Part shown: positions 33,771 through 40,351 of the stretch, one piece after another
Position numbering within the stretch: position 1 is the stretch's first letter
Layout of the letters: the number at the start of each line of letters is the position of its first letter
Assembly (NCBI GenBank): GCA_049606935.1
Contig: JBMYWA010000009.1
Coordinates: 1 to 47,165 of the forward strand
Direction of reading: 5' to 3'
Length of the DNA stretch: 47,165 nt
From: CAJXZP01 sp049606935
GTDB lineage: Bacteria > Bacteroidota > Bacteroidia > Flavobacteriales_G > Salibacteraceae
The notes under the pieces: model-generated
Database searches by the model: none
What the model was told of the DNA's origin: nothing
Seen by the model: the letters and a program-made list of their open reading frames with translations, nothing else
Program-made: the position numbers and the translations under genes

Positions 33771-33805
33771 GTCATGACCTAGGTCATGCATTTAATTGAA
33801 GTTTG
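33771..33805 (+). promoter_or_regulatory. Promoter of the nos-linked membrane protein, with 16-bp palindrome
   Basis: GTCATGACCTAGG starts at 33771, and TTTG at 33802-33805 is again exactly 31 bases on (-7-like GAAGTTTG). Here the motif is embedded in the perfect palindrome CATGACCTAGGTCATG (33773-33788). Half of a Crp/Fnr dyad (ATCA, 33749-33752) lies where the full dyad stands in the nosZ promoter. Confidence 0.65.
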
Positions 33806-33831
33806 TAATGTCAAATAATAATAAAGTACCC

Positions 33832-34425
33832 ATGAAAAAGTCTAAAGTATTAATGATTGTAGGTTCCCTACTGCTTTTAGGGACATTTGTTTACCCACTA
33901 TGGAACATCCGTTTGGAGGCTCCTCAGTATCCCATTCCGCTAGGAATGTATATTCACATTAATAAAATTACCGATGAAGCACCATTTGATGTAAAGAACA
34001 TTAACCTCATGAATCACTACGTGGGAATGAAAGAAATTCCGGAGCACATGCCAGAATTTGATATTTTTCCTCCTGTAATTATTGCTATGGTGGTTTTAGG
34101 TGTTCTACTTGGGTTTTGGGGTAAACCAAAAGGGTATTTGGCTTGGTTTATTTTAATGAGCCTTTTAGGAGCTGCTGGAGTATATGATTTTTATCTATGG
34201 GAATATGATTACGGACATAACTTAGACCCTCATGCTATTATGAAGTTTACCAATCCAGATGGATCTATAATGGGCTTTCAGCCGCCATTATATGGGTCGA
34301 AGGTATTATTGAATTTCGTAGCCCATTCTTACCCAAGAGCAGGAGCATTCCTTGTATTTGGAGGAATGATGCTAACACTTATAGCGTTTTTTGTAGGTAA
34401 GGCAGAAGATAAAAAGAATAATTAA
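33832..34425 (+). CDS. Polytopic membrane protein in the nosB position of a clade II nos cluster
   Basis: 198 residues from the ATG at 33832 (MKKSKVLMIVG); an ATG at 33808 is also open but lies almost at the predicted transcription start. There are about four helices: residues 6-24, ~82-100 (VIIAMVVLGVLLGFW), ~107-125 and ~170-190. A periplasmic or luminal region of ~55 residues after the first helix carries conserved-looking YPLWNIRLEAPQYP and MNHYVGM. Many clade II clusters have a transmembrane protein of unknown role (nosB) next to nosZ; this gene holds that place. I cannot confirm homology. Its promoter matches that of nosZ, which supports a joint role. Confidence 0.8.
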   Translation: MKKSKVLMIVGSLLLLGTFVYPLWNIRLEAPQYPIPLGMYIHINKITDEAPFDVKNINLMNHYVGMKEIPEHMPEFDIFPPVIIAMVVLGVLLGFWGKPKGYLAWFILMSLLGAAGVYDFYLWEYDYGHNLDPHAIMKFTNPDGSIMGFQPPLYGSKVLLNFVAHSYPRAGAFLVFGGMMLTLIAFFVGKAEDKKNN

Positions 34426-34443
34426 GTAAAAAAAACTAAATCA

Positions 34444-34480
34444 AAACGAGTCAGATGATCAATTTGATTCTGACTCGTTT
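34444..34480 (+). terminator. Terminator hairpin overlapping the nosL promoter
   Basis: A 12-bp perfect stem AAACGAGTCAGA / TCTGACTCGTTT with a 13-base loop, followed by a short AT stretch. It ends the membrane-protein transcript, and its loop carries the TTTG of the next promoter. Confidence 0.78.
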
Positions 34481-34491
34481 ATTTAGTTTTG
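34463..34491 (+). promoter_or_regulatory. Housekeeping-type promoter for the nosLDFY unit
   Basis: TTTG at 34463-34466, a 17-base spacer and an exact -7 box TAGTTTTG at 34484-34491. It lacks GTCATG, so the maturation genes seem to be controlled differently from nosZ. Confidence 0.6.
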
Positions 34492-34523
34492 TAAAGATAA
34501 AAAATCAATCAAAATTATTATCC

Positions 34524-34970
34524 ATGCAATATTTAAGACTATTAGCAATTTTGCTAGTTACCGGCCTGTTTACCTCTTGTGCCGTAGAGCCCGAATCCAT
34601 TAATTATGGGTCTGATCAATGTGACTTTTGTAAGATGGGAGTAGTTGATAAATCTCACTCTGCGCAATACGTAACTAAAAAAGGAAAGCAGTATAAATTT
34701 GATGCCATAGAATGTTTAGTTCGTGAAATTGCTGATCCAGAAATAAAAGTATCAAATTTAGCCCACATTCTTGTAGCTGATTATTCAAATCCAGGAAATA
34801 TGATTCCGGCTTCGGAAGCCACTTATATTATTTGTAAAAAGATTAAAAGCCCAATGGGGGCTTATTTATCTGCGTTTTCAAATAAGGCAGAAGCTCAAAA
34901 AACCATTGATGATTTAGGTGGGAATCTTTATGATTGGACTAGTATTCAAGCAAAATTTCAGAAAAAATAA
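34524..34970 (+). CDS. nosL: NosL copper-chaperone lipoprotein
   Basis: 148 residues from the ATG at 34524, which starts the signal MQYLRLLAILLVTGLFTSC (Cys 19); the frame is open further upstream but that stretch holds the promoter and terminator. NosL is a Cu(I)-binding lipoprotein needed for copper-site maturation of NosZ. The key motif CDFCKMGVVD (Cys-Asp-Phe-Cys-Lys-Met) follows the signal closely. KYKFDAIECLVREI, the MIPASEATYI strand and KSPMGAYLSAFSNK with a conserved Met are also family features. It is first in the maturation operon, with one base between its stop and nosD. Confidence 0.95.
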   Translation: MQYLRLLAILLVTGLFTSCAVEPESINYGSDQCDFCKMGVVDKSHSAQYVTKKGKQYKFDAIECLVREIADPEIKVSNLAHILVADYSNPGNMIPASEATYIICKKIKSPMGAYLSAFSNKAEAQKTIDDLGGNLYDWTSIQAKFQKK

Positions 34971-34971
34971 A

Positions 34972-36222
34972 ATGAAGAATTTCCTTGTTCTTTCTTTAAT
35001 ACTAGTTAACGGAATCTTTGGTTTTTCTAAAACTATTGAGGTTTGTGCTACGTGCCCAACAAAAACATTAAAACAAGCTTTTAGCTTGACACAAAATGGA
35101 GATGAGGTAATTTTAAAGCCTGGGGTTTATAAAGAGCATGATATTGAAATATTTCAAGGGGTTACTTTAAAAGGCGAAGGCAATCCTATTATTGATGGTG
35201 AAATGGCGGGAACCATACTCACCATACATGCTGATTCTTTTTCTATTGAAGGTATTACATTCAAAAATGTAGGCCAGAGTTATACCAAAGACTTTGCCGC
35301 TATTTTAGTTAAAAGGGCTAAACATTTTAGAATAAATAACAACATATTAGAAAACGTGTTTTTTGGAATTTTAGTGGAGAAATCTAAATACGGGGAAATC
35401 TACAATAACACTATTTCTGGCGAGCGAATGAAAGAATCTAATTCTGGAAATGGAGTTCAATTATGGCATTCATCCAATATGGAAATTTATGGCAATGAAG
35501 TGTATGGAATGCGTGATGGCTTATATTTTGAATTTGTAGATAATGCTAATATTTACAATAATAACAGCCATCATAATATTCGTTACGGACTTCATTTTAT
35601 GTTCTCTAATGACGATACGTATTCTAATAACAGATTTAGTAACAACGGAGCAGGAGTAGCCGTAATGTTCTCTAAGAAAATCATTATGCATCATAACGTT
35701 TTTGAGCTTAATTGGGGAGCCGCTTCTTATGGATTGCTATTGAAAGAGATTTATGATGCCGAAATTCATGATAACATATTTGAGCAAAACACCACCGGAA
35801 TTAATACAGAAGGTTCAACTAGAATAAACTACCATAGAAATGTTTTTTTACGTAATGGATGGGCGGTAAAAGTAACGGGTGGATGCTATGAAAATATTTT
35901 TACGGAAAATGATTTTTCGCATAATGCTTTTGACCTTTCATTTGATGGCCATTTGAACGGGAGCTATTTTAAAAATAATTTCTGGAGTGAATATACAGGG
36001 TACGATTTAGATAAAAATGGTATTGGTGACGTTCCTTACAGACCGGTAAAACTGTTTTCATATGTGGTAAACAAAACACCAGAAACCATTGTTTTATTGC
36101 GAAGTTTGTTTGTGGATATTATTAATTTTTCTGAAAAAGTATCTCCGGTTTTCACCCCCGATAATTTGGTGGATGAAGAACCAATGATGAAACGTCCAAT
36201 CATTAAAATTGGAAATCTATAA
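34972..36222 (+). CDS. nosD: NosD, periplasmic copper-site maturation protein
   Basis: 416 residues from the ATG at 34972 (signal MKNFLVLSLILVNGIFGFS); the frame extends upstream inside nosL without signal. It is a right-handed parallel beta-helix of the CASH/pectate-lyase type, shown by runs of short repeats rich in Asn and hydrophobics (INNNILENVFFGILVEKS, IYNNNSHHNIRYGLHF). NosD works with the ABC transporter NosFY in assembly of the CuZ sulfide site. WSEYTGYDLDKNGIGDVPYRPV near the end is the usual NosD finish. The motif TIEVCATCPTKTL after the signal contains two Cys that could be functional. Confidence 0.95.
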   Translation: MKNFLVLSLILVNGIFGFSKTIEVCATCPTKTLKQAFSLTQNGDEVILKPGVYKEHDIEIFQGVTLKGEGNPIIDGEMAGTILTIHADSFSIEGITFKNVGQSYTKDFAAILVKRAKHFRINNNILENVFFGILVEKSKYGEIYNNTISGERMKESNSGNGVQLWHSSNMEIYGNEVYGMRDGLYFEFVDNANIYNNNSHHNIRYGLHFMFSNDDTYSNNRFSNNGAGVAVMFSKKIIMHHNVFELNWGAASYGLLLKEIYDAEIHDNIFEQNTTGINTEGSTRINYHRNVFLRNGWAVKVTGGCYENIFTENDFSHNAFDLSFDGHLNGSYFKNNFWSEYTGYDLDKNGIGDVPYRPVKLFSYVVNKTPETIVLLRSLFVDIINFSEKVSPVFTPDNLVDEEPMMKRPIIKIGNL

Positions 36223-36233
36223 CCATAAGTGTT

Positions 36234-36941
36234 ATGATAGAAGTAAAAAACTTACACAAAAAATTTGGCAAGCTTACCGTATTAGATGGGCTGGACTTAT
36301 CTATTAATAAAGGCGGAATATTTGCTGTTTTAGGGCCAAATGGCTCGGGTAAAACAACTTTAATCAAGTGTTTACTTGGTATGGTAATTCCGCAAAATGG
36401 CGACATTTTATTGGATGGTGAAAGTGTTTTAGGTCAGTCTAATTATCGGAATAAAATTAATTATATGCCACAAATAGCCAATTTCCCGGCTAATTTATCG
36501 GTGGTTGAATTAATTGAAATGGTAAAAAACTTAAGGCCTAAGCAAGCCAATGAATCCGATTTAATTGCATTGTTTGGTTTAGAACCACATTTAAAGAAAA
36601 AACTTGGTAATCTTTCTGGAGGAACGAAACAAAAGGTAAATATTGTTTTGGCTTTTATGTTCGATAGCAACTTAATTATCTTAGATGAGCCTACCACTGG
36701 GTTAGATCCCATTGCCTTGATTCATTTAAAAGAGCTTATTCAAAAAGCCAAGAGTGAGGGCAAAACAATATTAATTACCACGCACATCATGAGCTTGGTG
36801 GATGATATAGCCGATGAAATTGTATTTCTTTTAGATGGTAAGATTTATTTCAAAGGGAGTGTTCCAAAATTAAAAGAGCAAACTGGTGAAAAACAACTAG
36901 AACATGCTATTGCTAACCTTTTAAGAATGCAAAATGTTTAA
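36234..36941 (+). CDS. nosF: NosF, ABC transporter ATP-binding protein
   Basis: 235 residues. Walker A is LGPNGSGKTTLIKC (near 34-43), the Q-loop NYMPQIANFP, the ABC signature LSGGTKQKVN, Walker B LIILDEPTTGLDP and the switch His in ITTHIMS. It energises NosY so that NosDFY can supply the sulfur or metal species for the CuZ site. The gene starts 11 bases after nosD and overlaps nosY by eight bases. Confidence 0.95.
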   Translation: MIEVKNLHKKFGKLTVLDGLDLSINKGGIFAVLGPNGSGKTTLIKCLLGMVIPQNGDILLDGESVLGQSNYRNKINYMPQIANFPANLSVVELIEMVKNLRPKQANESDLIALFGLEPHLKKKLGNLSGGTKQKVNIVLAFMFDSNLIILDEPTTGLDPIALIHLKELIQKAKSEGKTILITTHIMSLVDDIADEIVFLLDGKIYFKGSVPKLKEQTGEKQLEHAIANLLRMQNV

Positions 36942-37716
36942 AATTTTAAAGTATAGTTTTTTTGATTTAATGAGAAGTAGTTGGAGTTATGTCTACTTTG
37001 CTTTTTATCTGGTATTAGGTTTTGTTTTGTTGTTTCTAAATAACGATGTTTCCAAGGCGGTGATTACTCTAATGAACATTATTATCGTTTTAACTCCATT
37101 AATTGGAACCATATTTGGGGTCATGTATTTTTATAACTCCAAAGAATTTACGGAGTTGCTTCTGGCGCAACCCTTGAAAAGAAAAACCATTTTTATGGGG
37201 CAGTATTTGGGGGTTTCTGTTTCTCTTGCCTTAAGTCTTATTCTAGGGCTTGGAATTCCTTTTTTAGCCTACGGAATATTTCAATCATCCGCCATATTTG
37301 ATTTTGGTTTGTTATTGGTTGTTGGAATGTTTTTGAACTTCATTTTTGTAGCTTTAGCATTTAACATTGCTCTTTCTAATGAGAACAAAATTAAAGGGTT
37401 TGGATACGCTATTTTAATGTGGTTATTCTTAGCGGTTATTTACGATGGTGCATTTTTAATCTCTTTAGTCATGTTTGATGATTATCCGTTAGATAAATTT
37501 TCGTTGTTTGCAACCATGTTTAATCCTATTGATTTGTCAAGAATTTTGATTCTTTTAAAACTCGATATTTCTGCTTTGTTAGGTTATACTGGAGCGGTAT
37601 TCAAACAATTTTTTGGCACTAACCTAGGACTGATTACTTCTATTTCAGTATTGGCACTATGGGTAGTTTTTCCAGTATGGAGAATCAATATGAAATTAAG
37701 AAAAAAAGATTTTTAA
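36934..37716 (+). CDS. nosY: NosY, ABC transporter permease
   Basis: 260 residues with six predicted helices (VYFAFYLVLGFVLLFL, VITLMNIIIVLTPLIGTIFGVMYFY, and others) of the ABC-2 type. MYFYNSKEFTELLLAQPLKRKTIFMGQYLG is the characteristic cytoplasmic stretch. FATMFNPIDLSRILILLKLDISALLGYTGAVF, with a long loop before the last helices, matches NosY. It forms the membrane part of NosDFY. Translation is coupled to nosF by the eight-base overlap. Confidence 0.93.
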   Translation: MFKILKYSFFDLMRSSWSYVYFAFYLVLGFVLLFLNNDVSKAVITLMNIIIVLTPLIGTIFGVMYFYNSKEFTELLLAQPLKRKTIFMGQYLGVSVSLALSLILGLGIPFLAYGIFQSSAIFDFGLLLVVGMFLNFIFVALAFNIALSNENKIKGFGYAILMWLFLAVIYDGAFLISLVMFDDYPLDKFSLFATMFNPIDLSRILILLKLDISALLGYTGAVFKQFFGTNLGLITSISVLALWVVFPVWRINMKLRKKDF

Positions 37717-37718
37717 AT

Positions 37719-38249
37719 ATGAAATTATTTCAAGCAATCTGCGTGGGCTTTATTATAGTAATGGTTGCCACGTCCTGTAATGAAGTTGAAGAAAAGGGAT
37801 CAACTGTAGTTGCTGATCAAGTACAAGATAGCGTTATTGTTTCTCAAGAAGAAATGAATCAAAAATCTCAGGAGTTAATCTCTAAGCTTATGACCCCCGA
37901 AGATTTTAATCTACAACTAAACAATGGCGAAAAATGGGAGTTAAGTGGTGAACCATTAAAGAAAATTTTGCAATTAAAACAGCAAGTATATGTTATTTCA
38001 GGTAATATGGAAAACTATGAAGTACCCAGCTACAATATGTTAGGTGACGAGATTTTAGAGTTTTTAAATACCATTCCTGTATTGGAAAACGAAGAGGTAA
38101 ACACTGAGTACCAAAAGGTTATTAAGGAGACTAAGAATCAATGTGTTTTTTTAATGGGCTCTAATAAGCAAGAGGCGCAGGTTGCGGTAATTAACTTGAG
38201 TATTCTGTACGATGAAATACCTAAATACTTCGTTTCTGCTGAAAAATAA
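37719..38249 (+). CDS. Lipoprotein of unknown function in the nos operon
   Basis: 176 residues from the ATG at 37719, two bases after the nosY stop; the frame is open upstream inside nosY but the signal MKLFQAICVGFIIVMVATSC (Cys 20) fixes the start. The mature part is helix-rich (QEEMNQKSQELISKLM, KKILQLKQQVYVISG, NTEYQKVIKETKNQCVFLMG), with one Cys near the middle and several Met. No family is recognised. Its tight linkage to nosY suggests a role in NosZ assembly or anchoring, but nothing in the sequence proves it. Confidence 0.75.
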   Translation: MKLFQAICVGFIIVMVATSCNEVEEKGSTVVADQVQDSVIVSQEEMNQKSQELISKLMTPEDFNLQLNNGEKWELSGEPLKKILQLKQQVYVISGNMENYEVPSYNMLGDEILEFLNTIPVLENEEVNTEYQKVIKETKNQCVFLMGSNKQEAQVAVINLSILYDEIPKYFVSAEK

Positions 38250-38306
38250 AATCCTTGTTTTTTAGGAGGTGGATTATTGTACCTTTACGCTTCTATAAAA
38301 TGGAGT

Positions 38307-39371
38307 ATGTATAAAACCATCAACGGAATTCAACACATTGGAGTAGGAGTGCCCAATCATGCCGAGTCATGGAAATGGTATCGTCAAAATTTTGGAATGG
38401 ACATCTGTTTTTTTAATGGGGCAGCTGAAGCTCCGTTAATGCAGATTTATACAAAAGGCGAGGTAATTAATAAGCAGGCAGCTATGATTTCTAACCTTCA
38501 TGGTGGTTGTGCCATGGAAGTGGTGAGCCCAATTTCTTTCAAGGCAACTCACGCAGATGTTAAATTTGAACTGGGAGACTTAGGTATATTCATGTCTTCT
38601 GTAAAATCTCCTAACCTCCAAAAGGCTTTTGATAAATTTTCAAGTAACGGAACCAATATACTTGGTGATATTAAAAGTTCTCCCATTGGAAAAGAATCTT
38701 TTTTTATTAAAGATCCTAACGGTTTAATATTTCAAATTACCCAAGGAAACAGCTGGTTTGTAAAGCCAAAAAAAGTAACAATGGGTGGGCCAACTGGGGT
38801 AACTATTGGTGTAAGCGATGTTAAAAAATCTTTGGCTTTATACTCTGATATTTTGGGGTATGATAAAGTGTTAATGGATGAAACTGGTGTTTTTGAAGAT
38901 TATAAAGATTTACCCGGAGGAAACAAAAAATTTAGAAGAGTACTTCTCACTCAATCCAATAAGCCTGGCGGAGGTTTTGCTAAATTAACAGGGCAAACCT
39001 ATATTGAATTGGTTCAAGCAATAAATTATACCCCTAAAAAAATGTATGAAGGAAGAATGTGGGGCGATACGGGTTTTGTTCACTTAGGGTTTGATGTGCG
39101 TGGTATGCATGAGCTAGGAGTAGATCTTGCATCAAAAGGATTTGCTTTTACTTGTGACACCAATGATGCTTTAACCATGGGAGGATCTACTAGAGTGCAC
39201 TGCACATATATTGAAGATCCTGATGGAACTTTGATTGAGTTAATTGAAGTGTTTAAAATTCCAATAATTGAAAAATTAGGGCTGTTTCTTAACGTAGAAA
39301 AAAGAGACCCTAATACCCCTTTACCCAACTTTATGCTTAAGGCCATGAAGTTCGCGCGTATTAAAGATTAA
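38307..39371 (+). CDS. VOC-superfamily protein with two glyoxalase-like domains
   Basis: 354 residues from the ATG at 38307 (a TTG at 38277 is open but carries no match). Two beta-alpha-beta-beta-beta domains are seen. The first is about 5-148 (INGIQHIGVGVPNHAESWKWYRQNFGMD ... ESFFIKDPNGLIFQIT). The second is about 158-305 (GVTIGVSDVKKSLALYSDILGYDKV ... HCTYIEDPDGTLIELIEV). Metal-ligand candidates are His in IQHIGV and Glu in ELIEVF. Members are dioxygenases, glyoxalases or binding proteins. It lies 57 bases after the preceding lipoprotein, and a near match to the -7 box (TACCTTTA) may give it its own promoter. A link to denitrification is unproven. Confidence 0.85.
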   Translation: MYKTINGIQHIGVGVPNHAESWKWYRQNFGMDICFFNGAAEAPLMQIYTKGEVINKQAAMISNLHGGCAMEVVSPISFKATHADVKFELGDLGIFMSSVKSPNLQKAFDKFSSNGTNILGDIKSSPIGKESFFIKDPNGLIFQITQGNSWFVKPKKVTMGGPTGVTIGVSDVKKSLALYSDILGYDKVLMDETGVFEDYKDLPGGNKKFRRVLLTQSNKPGGGFAKLTGQTYIELVQAINYTPKKMYEGRMWGDTGFVHLGFDVRGMHELGVDLASKGFAFTCDTNDALTMGGSTRVHCTYIEDPDGTLIELIEVFKIPIIEKLGLFLNVEKRDPNTPLPNFMLKAMKFARIKD

Positions 39372-39411
39372 ATACCCCAAAAAAAATAAAAGATGTTAAG
39401 GTAGGTTTTAG

Positions 39412-39425
39412 GTGACTAATATCAC
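39412..39425 (+). promoter_or_regulatory. Crp/Fnr-type dyad upstream of the fasciclin gene
   Basis: GTGACTAATATCAC is a near-perfect dyad whose core TGACTAATATCA (39413-39424) is centred 55.5 bases before the TTTG of the -7 box. That distance is the same as for the dyad in front of nosZ. Confidence 0.6.
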
Positions 39426-39442
39426 TATTCGCCCTATTATTT

Positions 39443-39477
39443 GTCATGCCCTAAAGTTTTTCATCCAACTAAATTTG
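39443..39477 (+). promoter_or_regulatory. Promoter of the fasciclin lipoprotein gene (GTCATG + -7 box)
   Basis: GTCATGCCCTAAAG starts at 39443, and an exact -7 box TAAATTTG is at 39470-39477, its TTTG 31 bases after GTCATG. Fourteen bases of the upstream element agree with nosZ except at two positions (GTCATGMCCYAAAG). Confidence 0.68.
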
Positions 39478-39507
39478 GTTTGTAGAAAAATCTTAAAAAT
39501 TGAAATT

Positions 39508-40092
39508 ATGAAAAAGTCGTTATTATTTGTAGCAGCCCTTGCTACTATTGGATTCACTTCTTGTGGAGGTGGAGAGGCAGCTCCTGCTGCTGAAAATGTA
39601 GCCGCTCCTGCTACCGAAGAAGCCGCTCCAGCTAAAGGTCAATCAACAGTGGTTGACAAGGATAGTCAAGCTAACATTTTAAATATTGCTATCGGTTCTC
39701 CCGATCATACCACTCTAGTGGCCGCGGTTCAAGCTGCTGAAATTGAAGATGTGGTGGTAAACGCGGGGCCTTTAACCGTTTTCGCTCCTACAAACGATGC
39801 TTTCGGTAAGTTGCCTCCAGGTACGGTTGAAACTTTAGTTAAACCTGAAAATAAAGAACAATTAAAAGGCATTTTGGTAATGCATGCCGCTCCAGGTAAA
39901 TTTGATGACAAAGGATTAAGAAAAGAAGCTCGTAAAGGAAGAAAACTTTATATGGCATCTGGAGACTACCTAAGCGTTGTGGTTGATGAAAATGATGATA
40001 TTTATGTAGGTGGTGCTAAAGTATTAGGCTTTGCCCCTGCAAGTAATGGAATGGTGGTAGTTGTTGACGCTATCGTAGATCCAACAAAATAA
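39508..40092 (+). CDS. Fasciclin-domain lipoprotein, predicted nos-regulon member
   Basis: 194 residues from the ATG at 39508, which begins the signal MKKSLLFVAALATIGFTSC (Cys 19); the upstream extension of the frame covers the promoter and is not coding. An Ala/Pro/Glu linker of ~35 residues (like that of the nos cytochrome) leads to one FAS1 domain (about 58-194: NILNIAIGSPDHTTLVAAVQ, GPLTVFAPTNDAFGKLPPGTVETL, LKGILVMHAAPGK, GMVVVVDAIVDP). FAS1 domains mediate adhesion or binding. Promoter sharing with nosZ suggests it helps the N2O-reducing system, for example by docking proteins at the membrane. It ends with a strong terminator. Confidence 0.9.
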   Translation: MKKSLLFVAALATIGFTSCGGGEAAPAAENVAAPATEEAAPAKGQSTVVDKDSQANILNIAIGSPDHTTLVAAVQAAEIEDVVVNAGPLTVFAPTNDAFGKLPPGTVETLVKPENKEQLKGILVMHAAPGKFDDKGLRKEARKGRKLYMASGDYLSVVVDENDDIYVGGAKVLGFAPASNGMVVVVDAIVDPTK

Positions 40093-40155
40093 ATTTGATT
40101 TCGAGATCTTGTTTATGATTAGTTGGATTTAGTTAGATTAAGACTCGATAAATGG

Positions 40156-40185
40156 AAAGCGTTGATGCAAATCAACGCTTTTTTT
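40156..40185 (+). terminator. Terminator after the fasciclin gene
   Basis: An 11-bp perfect stem AAAGCGTTGAT / ATCAACGCTTT with a GCAA loop, then T. It marks the right end of the nos region. Confidence 0.9.
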
Positions 40186-40304
40186 GTGCCCATTTCGTCC
40201 TAAAACGAAGGTTTGTAGTACAAGTAATCATTAAACCGAATTACTACACGATTTACGCGTTTTAAGCCTTATTATACCAATAGATTAGAATTAAAATGGC
40301 ATAA

Positions 40305-40336
40305 AAAAAACGTCAATGTTCACATTGACGTTTTTT
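40305..40336. terminator. Terminator of the paaE transcript, symmetrical (bidirectional)
   Basis: A perfect 14-bp stem AAAAAACGTCAATG / CATTGACGTTTTTT with a four-base loop TTCA, flanked by A on the left and T on the right. It can stop transcription in both directions and lies 15 bases past the stop of the minus-strand secreted protein. Confidence 0.85.
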
Positions 40337-40351
40337 AGTAAAAAAATCAAA

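Noticed and set aside
37081..37480. Two further GTCATG copies (about 37110 and 37470)
   Set aside because: Both are inside nosY and not followed by a TTTG at 30-31 bases in an intergenic setting, so they are coincidental.
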